Assembly: GCA_017979445.1 (NCBI GenBank)
Contig: CM030704.1
Location: forward strand, 10,275,658 to 10,339,657
Length of the DNA: 64,000 nucleotides
Direction of reading: 5' to 3'
Source: Akebia trifoliata
Lineage: Eukaryota > Streptophyta > Magnoliopsida > Ranunculales > Lardizabalaceae
The notes beneath the pieces are model-generated. The model was not told where the DNA came from and searched no databases. It saw nothing but the letters and a program-made list of their open reading frames with translations. Both the position numbers and the translations under genes were made by a program. Positions 30,891 to 42,397 of the stretch are shown in pieces; positions within the stretch are counted from its first letter, which is position 1; every line of letters starts with the position of its first letter.

Positions 30891-33800
30891 ATGACACAAG
30901 TTCCTTCTAATATGTGTTGGATTGACTTTGGTTCTACTATTCATGTTTCAAATTCGATGTAGGGATTCCTTTCGATCTAGAACATAAAGGAAAATGAGCA
31001 TTTTATAGTCTTGGGAAATGGAACTCAAGTTACTAGTTGTTCGGGTTGGAACTTTACATTTGTTTTTAGAGTCAGGCTACTGTTTGGACCTATTTGATAC
31101 TCTTTATGTTCCTACTATTTCTAGAAATTTAATTTCCATGTCAAGACTTGATTATGATGGTTATGCTTTGTATTTTGAATGTAAGGGTTTTCGTTTGTTG
31201 AGAAATGACTCATTTGTTGGTTCTAGTGTTTTATTTGAGGGGTTATATAGATTTAGTCTTAACAAAATTTTTGCTAAAACACTCCTCACCCTGCATCATG
31301 ATGTTGGAACTAAACGTAGTAGAGTTAATGAGAATTCTTCTTTCTTGTGGCATAAAAGACTGGGTCATATATCCAGAGAAAGAATGAAGAGATTGGTAAA
31401 ATATGAGATTCTTTCAAATCTTAAATTTATTAATTTCGATGTATGTGTGGATTGCATTAAAGGAAAGCAAACCAAATATACAAAGAAAGGTGCCACAAGA
31501 AGTGGATAACTTTTGGAGATTGTCTATACTGATATATGTGGACTTTTTGACTCACTATCTTTTGGTGGAGAAAAGTACTTTATCACTTTCATCGATGATT
31601 TTTCACATTATGGTTATGTCTATTTGTTGCATGAAAAGTCTCAAGCAATAAATGCTTTAAAGGCATATATTGCTAAAGTTGAACGACAATTAGATAGAAA
31701 GGTGAAAATTATTCGATCAGATAGAGGTGGTGAGTATTACGGAAAGTATGATGGAATAAGACAATGTCTAGGACTATTTGCTAAATTCCTAGAAAAGCAT
31801 GGTATTTGTGCACAATACACAATGCCTGGTACGCCTTAGCAGAATGATGTGGTTGAAAGGTGTAATCGTACTCTTATGGAAATGGTTAGGAGTATGTTAA
31901 GTAATTCCTCAGTACCCATTTCATTGTGGATGGAAGCCCTTAAGACAACTGTTTATTTACTTAACCGGGTTCCTAGTAAGGCAGTTCAAAAGACTCCTTT
32001 GGAATTATGGACGGGAAGAAAACCGAGTTTGAGACACTTTCATATTTGGGGTTGTCTAGCAGAGACTAGGATTTATAATCCGCATGAAAAGAAGTTGGAT
32101 TCTAGAACTGTAAGCAGGTACTTTATTGGTTATCCAGAGAAGTCCAAAGGGTATAGATTTTATTGCCCTAACCATAGTACGAGAATTGGTGAAACTGGAA
32201 ATGCCAAATTCCTTGAGAATGGTGAAATTAGTGGGAGTGATGTATCACGTAATGTGGTCATCGAAGAAGTTCGGGTGCCTATCTTGATACCCGTAACTTC
32301 AACGGAAATTGTTGTTTCTCCAGTTGTCCAACAGTATGATAACATTGAACAACAATCTAATGATCAGTCACTCCATAATGAGAATGTCACCAATGAACCA
32401 GTTGCAGAACAATCACAAGGAATAGCATTAAGGAGATCTCAAAGAGAAAGGAGATCAACTATTTCAGATGATTTTTTGATATATCTGCAAGAATCTGACT
32501 ATGATTTAGGGACAAGTAAAGATCCGGTTTCATTTTCACAAGCCATTGAAAGTAGTGATTCTAAAAAGTGGATCAATGTTATAAATGATGAGTTGAAATC
32601 AATGGAACAAAATGAAGTTTGGGACGTCGTTGATTTGCCTGAAGGTTTTAAGACAATTGGGTCTAAGTGGGTCTTTAAGACCAAACGCAACTGCAATGGC
32701 AATATTGAATGACATAAAGCTAGACTTGTTGCGAAAGGTTTTACTCAAAAGGGAGGTGTTGATTACAAGGAGACGTTCTCTCCTGTATCAAAGAAGGACT
32801 CTCTTAAGATCATAATGGCTCTGGTGGCTCATTTAGATTTGGAATTACACCAAATGGATGTGAAAATTACTTTTCTGAATGGGAATTTAGATGAAGAGGA
32901 TTATATGGATCAACCTGAAGGTTTCTTGATTAAAGGAAATGAGCATATGATATGTAAATTAAAGAAGTCAATTTATGGACTTAAACAAGCTTCCAGACAA
33001 TGGTATCTTAAGTTTAATGATACCATCACGTCCTTTGGATTTAAGGAAAATACTGTTGATCGGTGTATTTATCTAAAGGTCAGTGAGAGCAAGTTTATTT
33101 TCTTGATTCTGTATGGTGAGGCAACTTACGTGATAGGAATTGAAATATTTCGTGATAGATCACGTGGATTGTTAGGGTTGTCTCAAAAGGGATGTATTGA
33201 TAAAGTTCTTGACAGATTTCATATGGCTGAATGTGCAGCCACTCCTGCTCCTATTTGTCAAGGGGACAAGTTTAGTGAAAATGATTGTCCACAGATTGCA
33301 TTAGAAAAGAAAAGAGTGGAAAATATTCCTTATGCATCTGTTGTTGGAAGCTTGATGTATGCTCAAACTTGTACAAGACCGGACATTAATTTTGTAGTTG
33401 GAATGCTTGGGAGATACCAAAGTAATCCTGGAATGGAGCATTGGAAGGCTGCAAAGAAGGTTTTAAGATACCTGAAGGGAACAAGACATTATATGCTCAC
33501 ATATCGAAGGTCTGATCAGTTGGAGGTGGTTGGCTACTCTGACTCAGATTTTGCTGGTTGTGTTGATAGTCGGAAGTCAACTTTTGGTTACTTGTTTCTA
33601 TTAGCTGGAGGAGCAATATCATGGAAAAGTGCCAAACAGACTATCATAGCAGCATCTACTATGGATGCTGAATTTGTGGCATGCTTTGAGGTCACAATTC
33701 ATGCTTTATGGTTGCGGAATTTTATCTTGGGACTTGGAATTGTTGACAGCATTGCCAGGCTGCTGAGAATGTATTGTGATAATTCTGCAGCAATCTTTTT

Positions 33801-34002
33801 CTCCAAGAACGACAAATATTCTAATGGTGCTAAGCACATGGAACTCAAATATTTGGCTGTTAAGGAGGAAGTTCAGAAACAAACAGTGTTTATAGAACAT
33901 ATTAAGATTGAGCTCATGATTGCAGATCCTTTGACTAAAGGGTTAGCACCAAAGACATTTAAGGAACATGTTGATTGCATGGGTCTTTGTTGCAATCCCT
34001 GA
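30891..34002 (+). pseudogene. Copia C1 pol: protease, integrase, RT, RNase H
   Basis: From 31018 to 34002 a single frame is broken only by TAA 31507, TAG 31837 and TGA 32710, each explicable as one C-to-T change (CAA, CAG, CGA). Protease remnant IDFGSTIHVSN near 30925 (family DSGAT). Integrase: LWHKRLGHISRERM, then YTDICG, SDRGGEYYG and [11 protein letters not shown] carrying [59 protein letters not shown]. The strand with the YVDD catalytic box is absent: ILYG joins straight to EATYVIGI with no frame change, about 30-35 residues missing. RNase H: GYSDSDFAGCVDSRKSTFGY, DPLTKGL. It cannot reverse-transcribe. Confidence 0.88.
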
Positions 34003-34388
34003 GGTATGTTGTGGATCTTTATGTTTTTTGTTCTATAACATCTATAGAGATATCACTAATTGTGTTTCTAACATTTTTCCTGCTTACCATCAATTACGTA
34101 ATTATGAAGGATTATTGGTGACAGGAATCGTCTTCGGCAAAGACATTATGAGGACATTTCAGCTACTTCCTATTATGGATTATAATTAAGTGATTTGCTA
34201 GCATTGTAGTGCATGGAAGGGAAGATGTTGCTTTATTGATATTTACCGCCATGACTCATGTCGGTAAGTTATTTAAATTATGATATTATTGTAATCTCAC
34301 TAAAGTGTGAATATGCTAATGTTATGCGCATATTATGTTTACCTTGTCAATCCAAATAAGAGTCATTCCTATGGGCCAAGTGGGAGAA

Positions 34389-34807
34389 TGTTAAAATATG
34401 TCCCTCATGAAAGGGTAATATGGATATTATTTGGACTTAAAGAGATAAGGTGGTTATTGGCTTTTGAAAAGAGATGCATGGTTACTTAATTAGTGAGAGA
34501 TAATAGGGGTAGTTATTTTCCTATCTACCTACTTTTATGGGGAGTAGGATAACTGTTTTTCTTTTTGTACGTAGGAATTGTCCTCTCTCTACCTACATTT
34601 TCATTTTTATCATATTTTCCCATACGTTCTGGTAAAGCAAAGAAAATGGGTTAAGTGAGAGAAATAATTTCTACAAGCTTTGTTGAAGGAGATTTCATTA
34701 TGGCTGATTCAAGTATGTTTTATGAAATATTTATTTCTGCATAAAAGATGATTATGTGATTTTCATGATAGTTGAAGATTCCTATTTCAGTAAAATTATT
34801 TTTTGCA
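34389..34807 (+). repeat. 3' LTR of Copia C1 (419 bp)
   Basis: Starts TGTTAAAATATG after the purine tract AAGTGGGAGAA and ends TTTTTGCA, followed by the CTATA duplicate. About 6% different from the 5' LTR. Confidence 0.92.
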
Positions 34808-34844
34808 CTATATTGATCCTTCTTGCTAGAGTTGCTATCTTTGC

Positions 34845-35167
34845 AGGGAGAGCACAATTATAACAGATTTGGTAGGTGGCTAGGAAAAAATCTTTCAGGT
34901 ATCAGAGTGGAAATGGCAGTCACTTCCATGCAATTTCGGAATCTTCATTATAGTTCATTTAATTTAGGGTTCAGTTTTGGGTTCAAATTAGGGATGTTTC
35001 CTTTGAGGAATTCCATTAGTGCATCTGGTAATTCCATAACGATGAACAATAAGATGTTGGCTGGTGGTGTTCTTGATTTGATTCCAGGGCGCAAGAATTA
35101 TACAGAGTTGGTGGTGGAGTGGTCCGTCGAAGAGCAGTCTGAATTGGAAGAAGGCCTTGCCAAGTTG
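34845..35167 (+). pseudogene. First-exon fragment of a SANT-like / DUF3755 plant protein
   Basis: The open frame around 34911-35167 ends NYTELVVEWSVEEQSELEEGLAK. That is the start of the SANT-like motif of a plant family whose C-terminus carries DUF3755; in family members the next residues are a Tyr and an IMRYIKIA-type helix, which I cannot find downstream. A possible acceptor (TTTGCAG at 34838-34844) precedes and a GT follows at 35168. The N-terminal residues are Ser/Asn/Gly-rich, as is usual for the family. Copia C1 ends only 40 bp upstream. With the matching C-terminal exon at 37895 this seems a broken unprocessed gene copy. The assignment rests on recall of the motif. Confidence 0.55.
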
Positions 35168-36332
35168 GTATTTCGCTTCAATTTTGTATTTTGTACTTCT
35201 GTTTTTGCCTTTTTTTGGTTTTTTCAATTTATTTTCCCTTGTAAAATATTCTCTGTTGTGTTTGAATAACTACTTGCAACTAATTATTTGTTCAAGGAAT
35301 TAGGGCATTACAAATTGTCTATGACAACTAGCACAAGACATTAGAAATGCCAAATTTGATACTTTAAAGAATCGAATCAATTTTTTAATCCTGTTTCAAG
35401 TTATTGAGGGTATTGTTGGGTCTTTCAATTAAAATTAATATAAGTTTACACTTCTACTCTTGCCCTTTTTAATGTCTACTTGTCTCCATAATTACTTCTC
35501 TGTTGTTTTTAAAGAATTTGTTTTTTTGACAGGGTGTCGGGACCCGTAACCCCGACTAGCAGGGGCGTGGCAACTTTACATTACGTTGTTGGATGACTTC
35601 TTCAACTTTTGACATTTTATTTTATCTACACAAGAAGTCTGAAACTTTTGTTTCCAGATCACGTGCCATTATCATTGAAGGAAGCTTGCAGCCTGTTGAG
35701 ACTTGATGAGGCTAATATCTTTTTGAGTCTTTTCACTACTTTGACAATGGCATTGGGAATGAACTAAAGATAAAACTTGTGGAAGTTTTCAGATTCATTA
35801 GATTCCCAATAAGTTGGTGGTGGTTGGTTTCTTCCTTTCTGGAATAGAGACAACTTTTAATTGATGTCCAAATCCACACATAAGTTAAGCAAGCAAAGGA
35901 GAAAATAGCCACAGAATTGTAAAACCATCCAGGGAGTAAACCTTGTCATCCCCCAATACATAGTTCTTGAAGAAACCTTCTTCCGTTTTTTGTTTTTTTA
36001 TTCTTTTTATTCATATTTATTTTTCAATAGACAAGCTACAACTGAATCCATGATTTTAATTGTTGCAAATCTCAGTAGAAAAACTTCTGTTTTGGCAGTG
36101 GGTTTAATCCCTCATGCATGCTTCCTTTAAGTCAACTACAAGAGGAATAATTGGATCACATGAATGTGTGATGTAATTGATGATCACTGTTAAAATTTCT
36201 TGAGGGGTAGTAGGTACTCCTAGTTTTTATTTTGTTCTACTAGGTGGTTCACCTTGTTCTAGGTTGGCAGGCAGTGTATCTTTTATTGTACTTTGTTCTC
36301 CTTTATCCAACAATTTTATCACCATTATTATC

Positions 36333-36886
36333 ATCATCATCAAAGCCTTATCCTAGGGATTTGGAGTCGGCTTAATGAATACTGTTCCTCCATTCCACAC
36401 CGTCTAGAGCTACATCTTTATTAAAGTGTAAACCAATAAATTTATAATTATCAGAAAAAAAAAATGAGCAAAGAGCTTTTTGGTCTCTGTTGAATATGGA
36501 CAGCTACACCCAAGATTGTGGAGCCTATAGTTGAGGGCTAGAGCTGCTAGGCCATGAATACCAACGGATAAGATTTTCTCCATAAGTATACGTCGAGATC
36601 TTTTACCCCTCAGATTATTTCAAGTTTGACTCAGACTTGGCATCAGTTTCTTATGAAAAATGATCAGGTAAATCATGTTTGGGTCCATTCTGTGATACCA
36701 TCACAGCTCCTGTTAGTAGGAATATGCAAGTTGAAGGTGCTGAACCTGAGTTGAGTGAGCTAAGGAAAGCAGATGTGAACTATATCAATAACAGAAGATG
36801 TGGCTCTGGGCAGGACTAAGTGGGGGAACAATGAACATAATTTGTTTAGCAGACCCCAAAGCTTTGGGATAAGGCTTCAATGATGA
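36333..36886. repeat. Inverted-repeat pair about 0.55 kb apart
   Basis: The left arm 36333-36374 (ATCAAAGCCTTATCC...GATTTGGAGTCGGCT) and the right arm 36848-36886 (AGCAGACCCCAAAGC TTTGGGATAAGGCTT in reverse) are reverse complements with a few mismatches over about 38 bp. The GCCTTATCC...TTTGGGGTCGGCT motif is widespread in plant genomes in short dispersed repeats. The pair could be the ends of a fold-back element or two SINE-type copies in opposite orientation. Confidence 0.5.
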
Positions 36887-37099
36887 CCAGCAAAATCTGA
36901 AGAACACAAGAAATTCCCCATCATTTCCCTTGAGGTAGGTTCCAGATCCATCATCAATGAATGGTAGTTTTTTATAGCATGACTTTAGATTTTGACTTGG
37001 CCTGAAGATACAAGTACATAGATCTCATATCAAAATGATTTCACTTTTTTTTTTTTTTTAACGTATATTTAATAGGTTTTGTTTTTTTTGTGTGTGTGT

Positions 37100-37119
37100 G
37101 GGGGGGGGGGGGTGGGGGG
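37100..37119 (+). repeat. G-rich tract
   Basis: A (TG)n run leads into 13 Gs, one T and 6 Gs. It could fold as a G-quadruplex and is a likely place for sequencing length error. Confidence 0.8.
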
Positions 37120-37894
37120 TCCAAGTATGAAGGCATTGTTTTGATTCCAGGTCTCCAATATTACCACACACAAAATTTACTGCTGAGGTGGCACCTTTGA
37201 GATGCATCATTAGAGGACAACCCTTCTGATACGAGTTACGTTTTAATCTTCAATCATTTTCTCAATTAGGGATGAAAAAAAGAATCAATTCTGCAAATCT
37301 TAATATGGATAATTTTCACATTTTGTTGCTGTTGCATTATCTTGGATGATCAGTAAATATATGAACAGATCCGAGAAAATTTACAAATAAGATTACTAAG
37401 ACTCATTCGATTGGTTGATTTTTGACTAGAGGAATCCCTTGACGTTTCCCATGTAGATGTTGCATCATCCTGAACCCCTTAAATGTATGCATATGGCGCA
37501 GGCAGTGAGAACAATTTGATCCCATCCATTCTGATGCAATTGTTCCTCCCCATACATTTTGACAATTCATTCACATAATGCTTGATTTTCTGTTAAATAG
37601 CTCATTTTGTACATTTGACACAAATGCATGCTTTTGTGTCAAATGTTCTGAACCTATCGGGCTTGATGTGCAACTGTTTTTCATGCAGATACAGGATAAT
37701 GTCAACCTCTTGTGTCTCACTAGGAACAATATTACAGCTATATTATATTGAACAAGTATGAGGATGTCATTCATATCTTCATTTCATTAATAAGAATGTT
37801 CATGCTTCAATACACTCTGGTTTGTATTTTTTGACTACTGGTGCTAGAAGAAGCTTGGTTTTTGAAAAACAGGATATTTCTTCAATCTCTGCAG

Positions 37895-37976
37895 CATGAA
37901 GGATATGCCTGGAATAAGGAGCCATATGGCACTATTGCGTGTATCAATTAATGAAGAGCTTGCAAATACAGTTCAG
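37895..37976 (+). pseudogene. DUF3755-type C-terminal exon
   Basis: An 82 bp exon bounded by CTCTGCAG and GTAAGC. Read from the second base it gives MKDMPGIRSHMALLRVSINE then ELANTVQ with no stop. The MPGI.S.MP.LPVSINEELANS pattern is the conserved end of the DUF3755 domain; here two of the prolines (MPPLPV) have been replaced (MALLRV). Same orientation as the fragment at 34845. The exon is open, but its partner exons are missing, so it is most likely a relic. Confidence 0.6.
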
Positions 37977-40154
37977 GTAAGCTGTCCTGCAAGTTTCTGA
38001 GGTTTTTAGTTCCTGAGTTTTTTTATTCCCCCCACAAACAGAGCACTATAACGAGCCCCATAAAATGGAAGAATACAAAGGGAAAGATTTCAAACCCACT
38101 AGAGAACTACCATTCATGGAATATCTGAAGAGGTAGATACTTATCATTTGATTTCTGAGGAATCTCCTTCGACCTAAGAATTGGAGAATGCCTGGATAGA
38201 ACTAAATGGTTATGTTCCATATAGAAAAAACCTCTTTGGCTCCCATGCCAATCGAACCAAACGAATGTAGATTTCAAAAACAATAGAAAAGAAGCCCCTC
38301 ATTTGCTACCACTTTTATTGTTGTTTTGAATTTGCAGGCAATGATGTTTTGCTAGCCTGACAGATTCTAGATTTGAAGCAAGAGCCTTTATATTGATGTA
38401 GAATGAGAAGGAAGGGGTGGGGGGTGTTTGTCTGAACATTGTAATTACAATGATTTTTCTTCTCTTCTGTAAATGCATAAGAAGATGGTAGGGCCTCCTT
38501 CCTTTGTATATGTACAAACTCCCATAAGACGTACACCTGAAACATGTGTCCATCGTAAGAAAAGGGAAATTTGTGCTCGCCTGTTTGCGTGACGGCTGTA
38601 TGTAACCCATAAATTTTATACTTAACCTGCATAAAATTACTTATTTTTTCACCTATTTAATTTTTTTTATTCATTTTCTAGATAATGGAATTGCAACTTA
38701 GAAATAATAATAATAGTGGAATTGCAAAAAGTATGTTGACCTTAATCCTTGTACTCTTAAGTTATAGAGAAATGGCTTGAAATTAGGGTTTTGGATGGTC
38801 TGAATTATGAGTTGGTGTGCTGATGGGTTCGCCAAATGCAGTATATTTTTTATTCAATAGCTAGAGGGCAGAACACAACAGAAGAAGACAGTGTGGCTCC
38901 AAACCTCAAGCAGGCACTAGCACAAACAAACAGTTTGGGGAACTAGAAATCTGATGATAATCTTCTCAGGTATGGGGATTGTTCTTAAAGAAGTGTAAAC
39001 AGATTTTTGAATTTGAAAATCAGTTTTTATAATCTTATTTTGACAACCAAAGATCAATATCAGGAATTTAAATCATGGCCAAGAAGGTTTCTTCTGTTTT
39101 TTAATTTTCTTTTGTAACTCACCCTGCGTTCCGAATAGGAATGTAAGTTGGCCCATAATAAAAGAAGAGAAAAAAGATGGTTTATTGTACGAGTGCTTTA
39201 ATTGAAAACACTGCACAGGATTTTACTATTCACAGTATATCAAATTGTATTTGCTTTTAGTTGAGATTACATCATGTAGTTAGGGTGGTTATGTTGCATT
39301 ATGTTAAGGTGTAAAAAGATAAACCAAGTCATATTTGATACTAATTAGGATTAGATAATGTAATTAGAATAGTTGGAGCAATGCATTAGCTAGTCAAGGG
39401 AATCCTACCCTGGCAAAGGACTCAAGATTCGATACTATCCATAATTACAAAAGCTCTTTGTCTGCAAATCCAAGTTGGTGGCTATCCTTGTGGAGGAATC
39501 AAGACTCAATTTTATCCATTCTAGCCAATCCCAATGACTGTCTTGACAAAGTTAAGGGAATCCTATACTAGCAAAGGACTCGAGACAGGTTCTATCCATG
39601 CTAGCCAATCATGTTCTCTCCTGCTAGAGCTACAACATTATACCATTGAGGAAATCCTAGGCATTATTTGGCAACAATGTGTCTTTTTCATAAAGCATGG
39701 GGCTAGTAATTGTCCTGGTTGCCAATCACCTAAGGGTTTTTTTTTTTCGGCTAAATGAGCAGATTGTATAATATAAACAGGAAAAATTAAGCAGGGTTAG
39801 AACCTTAGCAATGCCAAATAACAGAAACTGCAGAGGTACGGATTATGGATGGTTGGCAATGGTGGAGGAGAGTTTGGAAGTGTGCGTCTATTAAATCCTT
39901 TCTTATCTAGCAATAATAAGATCCAGCCCCCCTCCCCTCTCCTCCCGCTTACACTTTGGAAGTCATAGGTAATAATGCTGATGTGACTGCTGTTGATTGG
40001 CTCTTACAAAAGGTTGTTCTATCCACAAATCTGGCATTAACTTCTGACTATGTAGTTACGGTGATCTATGGTGGCTGTACAACCATGGTTTTAAAACTCG
40101 TTTTGAAATTTGGATCATCCTCATGCATTAAATATTGCTTTTATATCTGGACAG
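37977..40154. other. Intergenic DNA between the DUF3755 and BCCP fragments
   Basis: No coding evidence. Contains direct repeats at 39396-39611. Several short open frames are AT-rich and lack homology signals. Confidence 0.4.
39396..39611. repeat. Imperfect direct repeats, ~158 bp period
   Basis: AAGGGAATCCTA...CAAAGGACTC occurs at 39396-39427 and 39554-39585. TATCCAT(G/T)CTAGCCAATC occurs at about 39514-39531 and 39594-39611, and a shorter GGAATCAAGACTC copy is at 39495. This looks like an old partial tandem duplication with internal rearrangement. Confidence 0.6.
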
Positions 40155-40550
40155 GCTGGTGGATTCAAGAGATATTATGGAACTACAGCTAAAGCAAGGA
40201 GACTGTGGACTCATTATAAGGAAGAAGGAAGCTTTGCCGCAGCCAGCAGCCGCTCCTATTTTTATCCCGTCGCCTTTTAAATGCCCTATGGCGGGAACAT
40301 TTTATCGGTCTCCTGGACCTGGGGAACCAACATTTGTGAAGGTAAATGTGTTTGTTGTATGCATAGATGTATAGAAGTTCTACATGCAGGCTTATGTCTA
40401 ATTATTATTATGGTAAATTACATAGTGTCTGATCCAATTCTTACTTGTTGGATCCATCATGTGCGTGTGTTTCTTCAGGTGGGAGATAAGGTCCAGAAAG
40501 GTCAGGTCATTTGCATCATTGAGGCTATGAAACTGAAGAATGAGATTGAA
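40155..40550 (+). pseudogene. Two-exon fragment of plastid acetyl-CoA carboxylase biotin carboxyl carrier protein (BCCP)
   Basis: BCCP carries the biotin of plastid acetyl-CoA carboxylase in fatty-acid synthesis. Exon 40155-40341 (after ACAG, before GTAAAT) encodes LVDSRDIMELQLKQ, IIRKKEALPQP and CPMAGTFYRSPGPGEPTFVK. Exon 40479-40550 (after TTCAG, before GTAAGT) encodes VGDKVQKGQVICIIEAMKLK then NEIE. Phases agree. The biotinyl Lys is present in EAMKL, but the next residue, Met in the family, is Lys, and LDCE-type residues are GDCG. I cannot find the transit-peptide exons upstream or the last exon (the end of the biotinyl domain) before A2 at 42398. A complete protein needs about seven exons. 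It is therefore best read as a gene fragment. Confidence 0.8.
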
Positions 40551-42397
40551 GTAAGTGTCTCTCCATCTCTTAACGTAGGATAGAGTAGAGTAGCAGAAAT
40601 AAAGCTTTAAGAAATATGGAGAAAACGTACTTAGGTGGGTTTGTTAGCAACATATTTTAATAGGAAAACTCAAGCATAGGATCGTATGATGGATATAATT
40701 TATTCCTTTGCAAGTAGGAGTGGCTCGGGTATTCCTAAGATCTGATGTCCAAAGCCAGATTGACGAGATCGAAACAAAGATTAATACGTTTGCTTACACA
40801 TTTTCTAATAGAACAGAGAAGAATTCAGATAAAATACAAAACACGTTGAATGCCATGTAAATAAAAAGCTTTTACATATTTAAAATGTGGTTTTGTTGCT
40901 TTTGAGATTAATTCCAACTAAATCCATTTCATCTGTTTCTGTTCATGTAGGAGACTGAGTCTAATCATAATATTGGATTATGTTTTGGTACATAAAACAT
41001 ATGATCATGAGACATGTAATGGGGCTGTTTTTTCATTTGGTATGTGAATTCCAATGATTTGGGTATTTCCTATTTTTATTCAGATTTATGAATTAGGTTT
41101 GGTTTCCTTTTCATCTTGTTTTTGGGTGTTGATGTAAAATCACAGTAGGCATTGTGATGATTTGATCCTTGTGTGCTTCTTTTTTATTAAGGAATGCTAA
41201 GGTGGACTAGGTAAGCCAATTTGACATGGATGCTCGGGTGATATGGGTTGTAGACGACACAGGCACAAAGCAAAGGAGGACCATACTTGTGTGAAAGACA
41301 CCCAACATACCAAAAACTTGTTAACTAGGGTGATATGGGTTGTAGAGAGCATGTATTACTCTTAAGAGTTACTTTTAATTTCATTTTGCAGCGAAGCAAT
41401 TTGTTATGGGCAACATCAAAGCACGATGTGTGCTTTATGTAGAATTACTCTCTCATGCATTGGTCATCATTGCTGTCGTGGAAATGAACCCGCCATCTAG
41501 TCATCAAGTTCAGGTATGAAACAGATTTGTGAGAGAAAATGTTGGATAGTTTCCACAGGTGTTGAATAAGTGCTTAAAAATATAAACATTAATTTGAAAT
41601 AAAATGCCAAGTTTATTTTTGAAAAAGAAAATTACAAAAGTGTCCAACCTATACTACCCATACCCCCAAAACTAAGTTGGATTTAGTTCTCGAAAATAAA
41701 AAATTATATGCATGCGTGGCAGTAAAGAGTAAAAATTATGGATAATACCTTAAACATATTCTATAGACCACGAAAATGTGAACTTCTTATAGCAAGTGGG
41801 GCTAAATACAGAATTGCTAACAAAAACAAATAACATGGAAAGAAATGTACAAACACATAAAATAACTTATACAAATTTAGACAATATTAAATGAGATAGT
41901 TTCTGATTTGTACAGACCTAGTCACTACCCATCTCAATCCATCTAGTGGACTTACTCAACTGTAACATTCCCATCCATAATCATTTATTATGTGTATTTT
42001 AATACTCCTCAAAAGTAGTGTCAAATGAGAATTAAGACTAGACACTCTTTCCGCAATACAACTACCAAAACTGAAATGAAAAAATCTAACCTAAAAAGAG
42101 AGAAAAGGAGTCCCACTGATCTATTGGAAGATTAAGTTGGTAGTTTCCATCACGACACACCTAAGTTGGTAAACGCAAAACATTGGAAAACAACTGCCTG
42201 TCTCCAAGGTAATCTACCAATCAGGGCAACTCGTACACAGTTGCAGTGCGAACTTTCCAATACTATTTCCCTCAGGAACAATAATAAACTCTAAAATGTG
42301 TGCTACTATGTTCGCCTAGTCCAGGGCAACTTTCCTTCAAGCAACAATGATACCAACCGACCATTTTTTTATTTCCTTTTTAGAGTATGAAGGCTAG
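40551..42397. other. Intergenic DNA between BCCP fragment and element A2
   Basis: No BCCP exon or other gene found. GGGTGATATGGGTTGTAGA occurs twice (about 41237 and 41329). A segment at 41393-41515 is bounded by TTTTGCAG and GTATGA like an exon, but its translation is not recognised. Confidence 0.4.

Larger units (their letters stand above)
17810..34807 (+). mobile_element. Ty1/Copia element C1, split by Athila-type element A3
   Basis: LTRs at 17810-18229 and 34389-34807, flanked by perfect CTATA duplications (17805-17809 and 34808-34812). Behind the 5' LTR is an initiator-Met-type primer-binding site; before the 3' LTR is a purine tract (AAGTGGGAGAA). Removing A3 leaves about 6.2 kb, a normal Copia length. 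The two LTRs differ at about 25 of 420 positions by my count, so the insertion is a few million years old at usual plant rates. Domain order gag, protease, integrase, RT, RNase H is Copia. The copy is dead: frameshift, stops and loss of the RT catalytic box. Confidence 0.92.
35168..37894. other. Intron-like or intergenic DNA between the DUF3755 fragments
   Basis: No coding segment recognised. The middle exons expected for the family (rest of the SANT-like motif and the Arg/Lys-rich segment) are not seen. It includes an inverted-repeat pair at 36333/36886 and a G-rich tract at 37100-37119, described separately. Confidence 0.4.

Noticed and set aside
39956..40192. 78-codon frame overlapping the start of the BCCP exon, as a possible upstream BCCP exon
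   Set aside because: Its frame differs from the BCCP frame, lacks a transit peptide or the expected helix before LVDSRD, and spans a clear splice acceptor at 40153-40154.
41393..41515. Exon-like segment between TTTTGCAG and GTATGA as the last BCCP exon
   Set aside because: Translation in the required phase does not resemble the end of the biotinyl domain in any frame.
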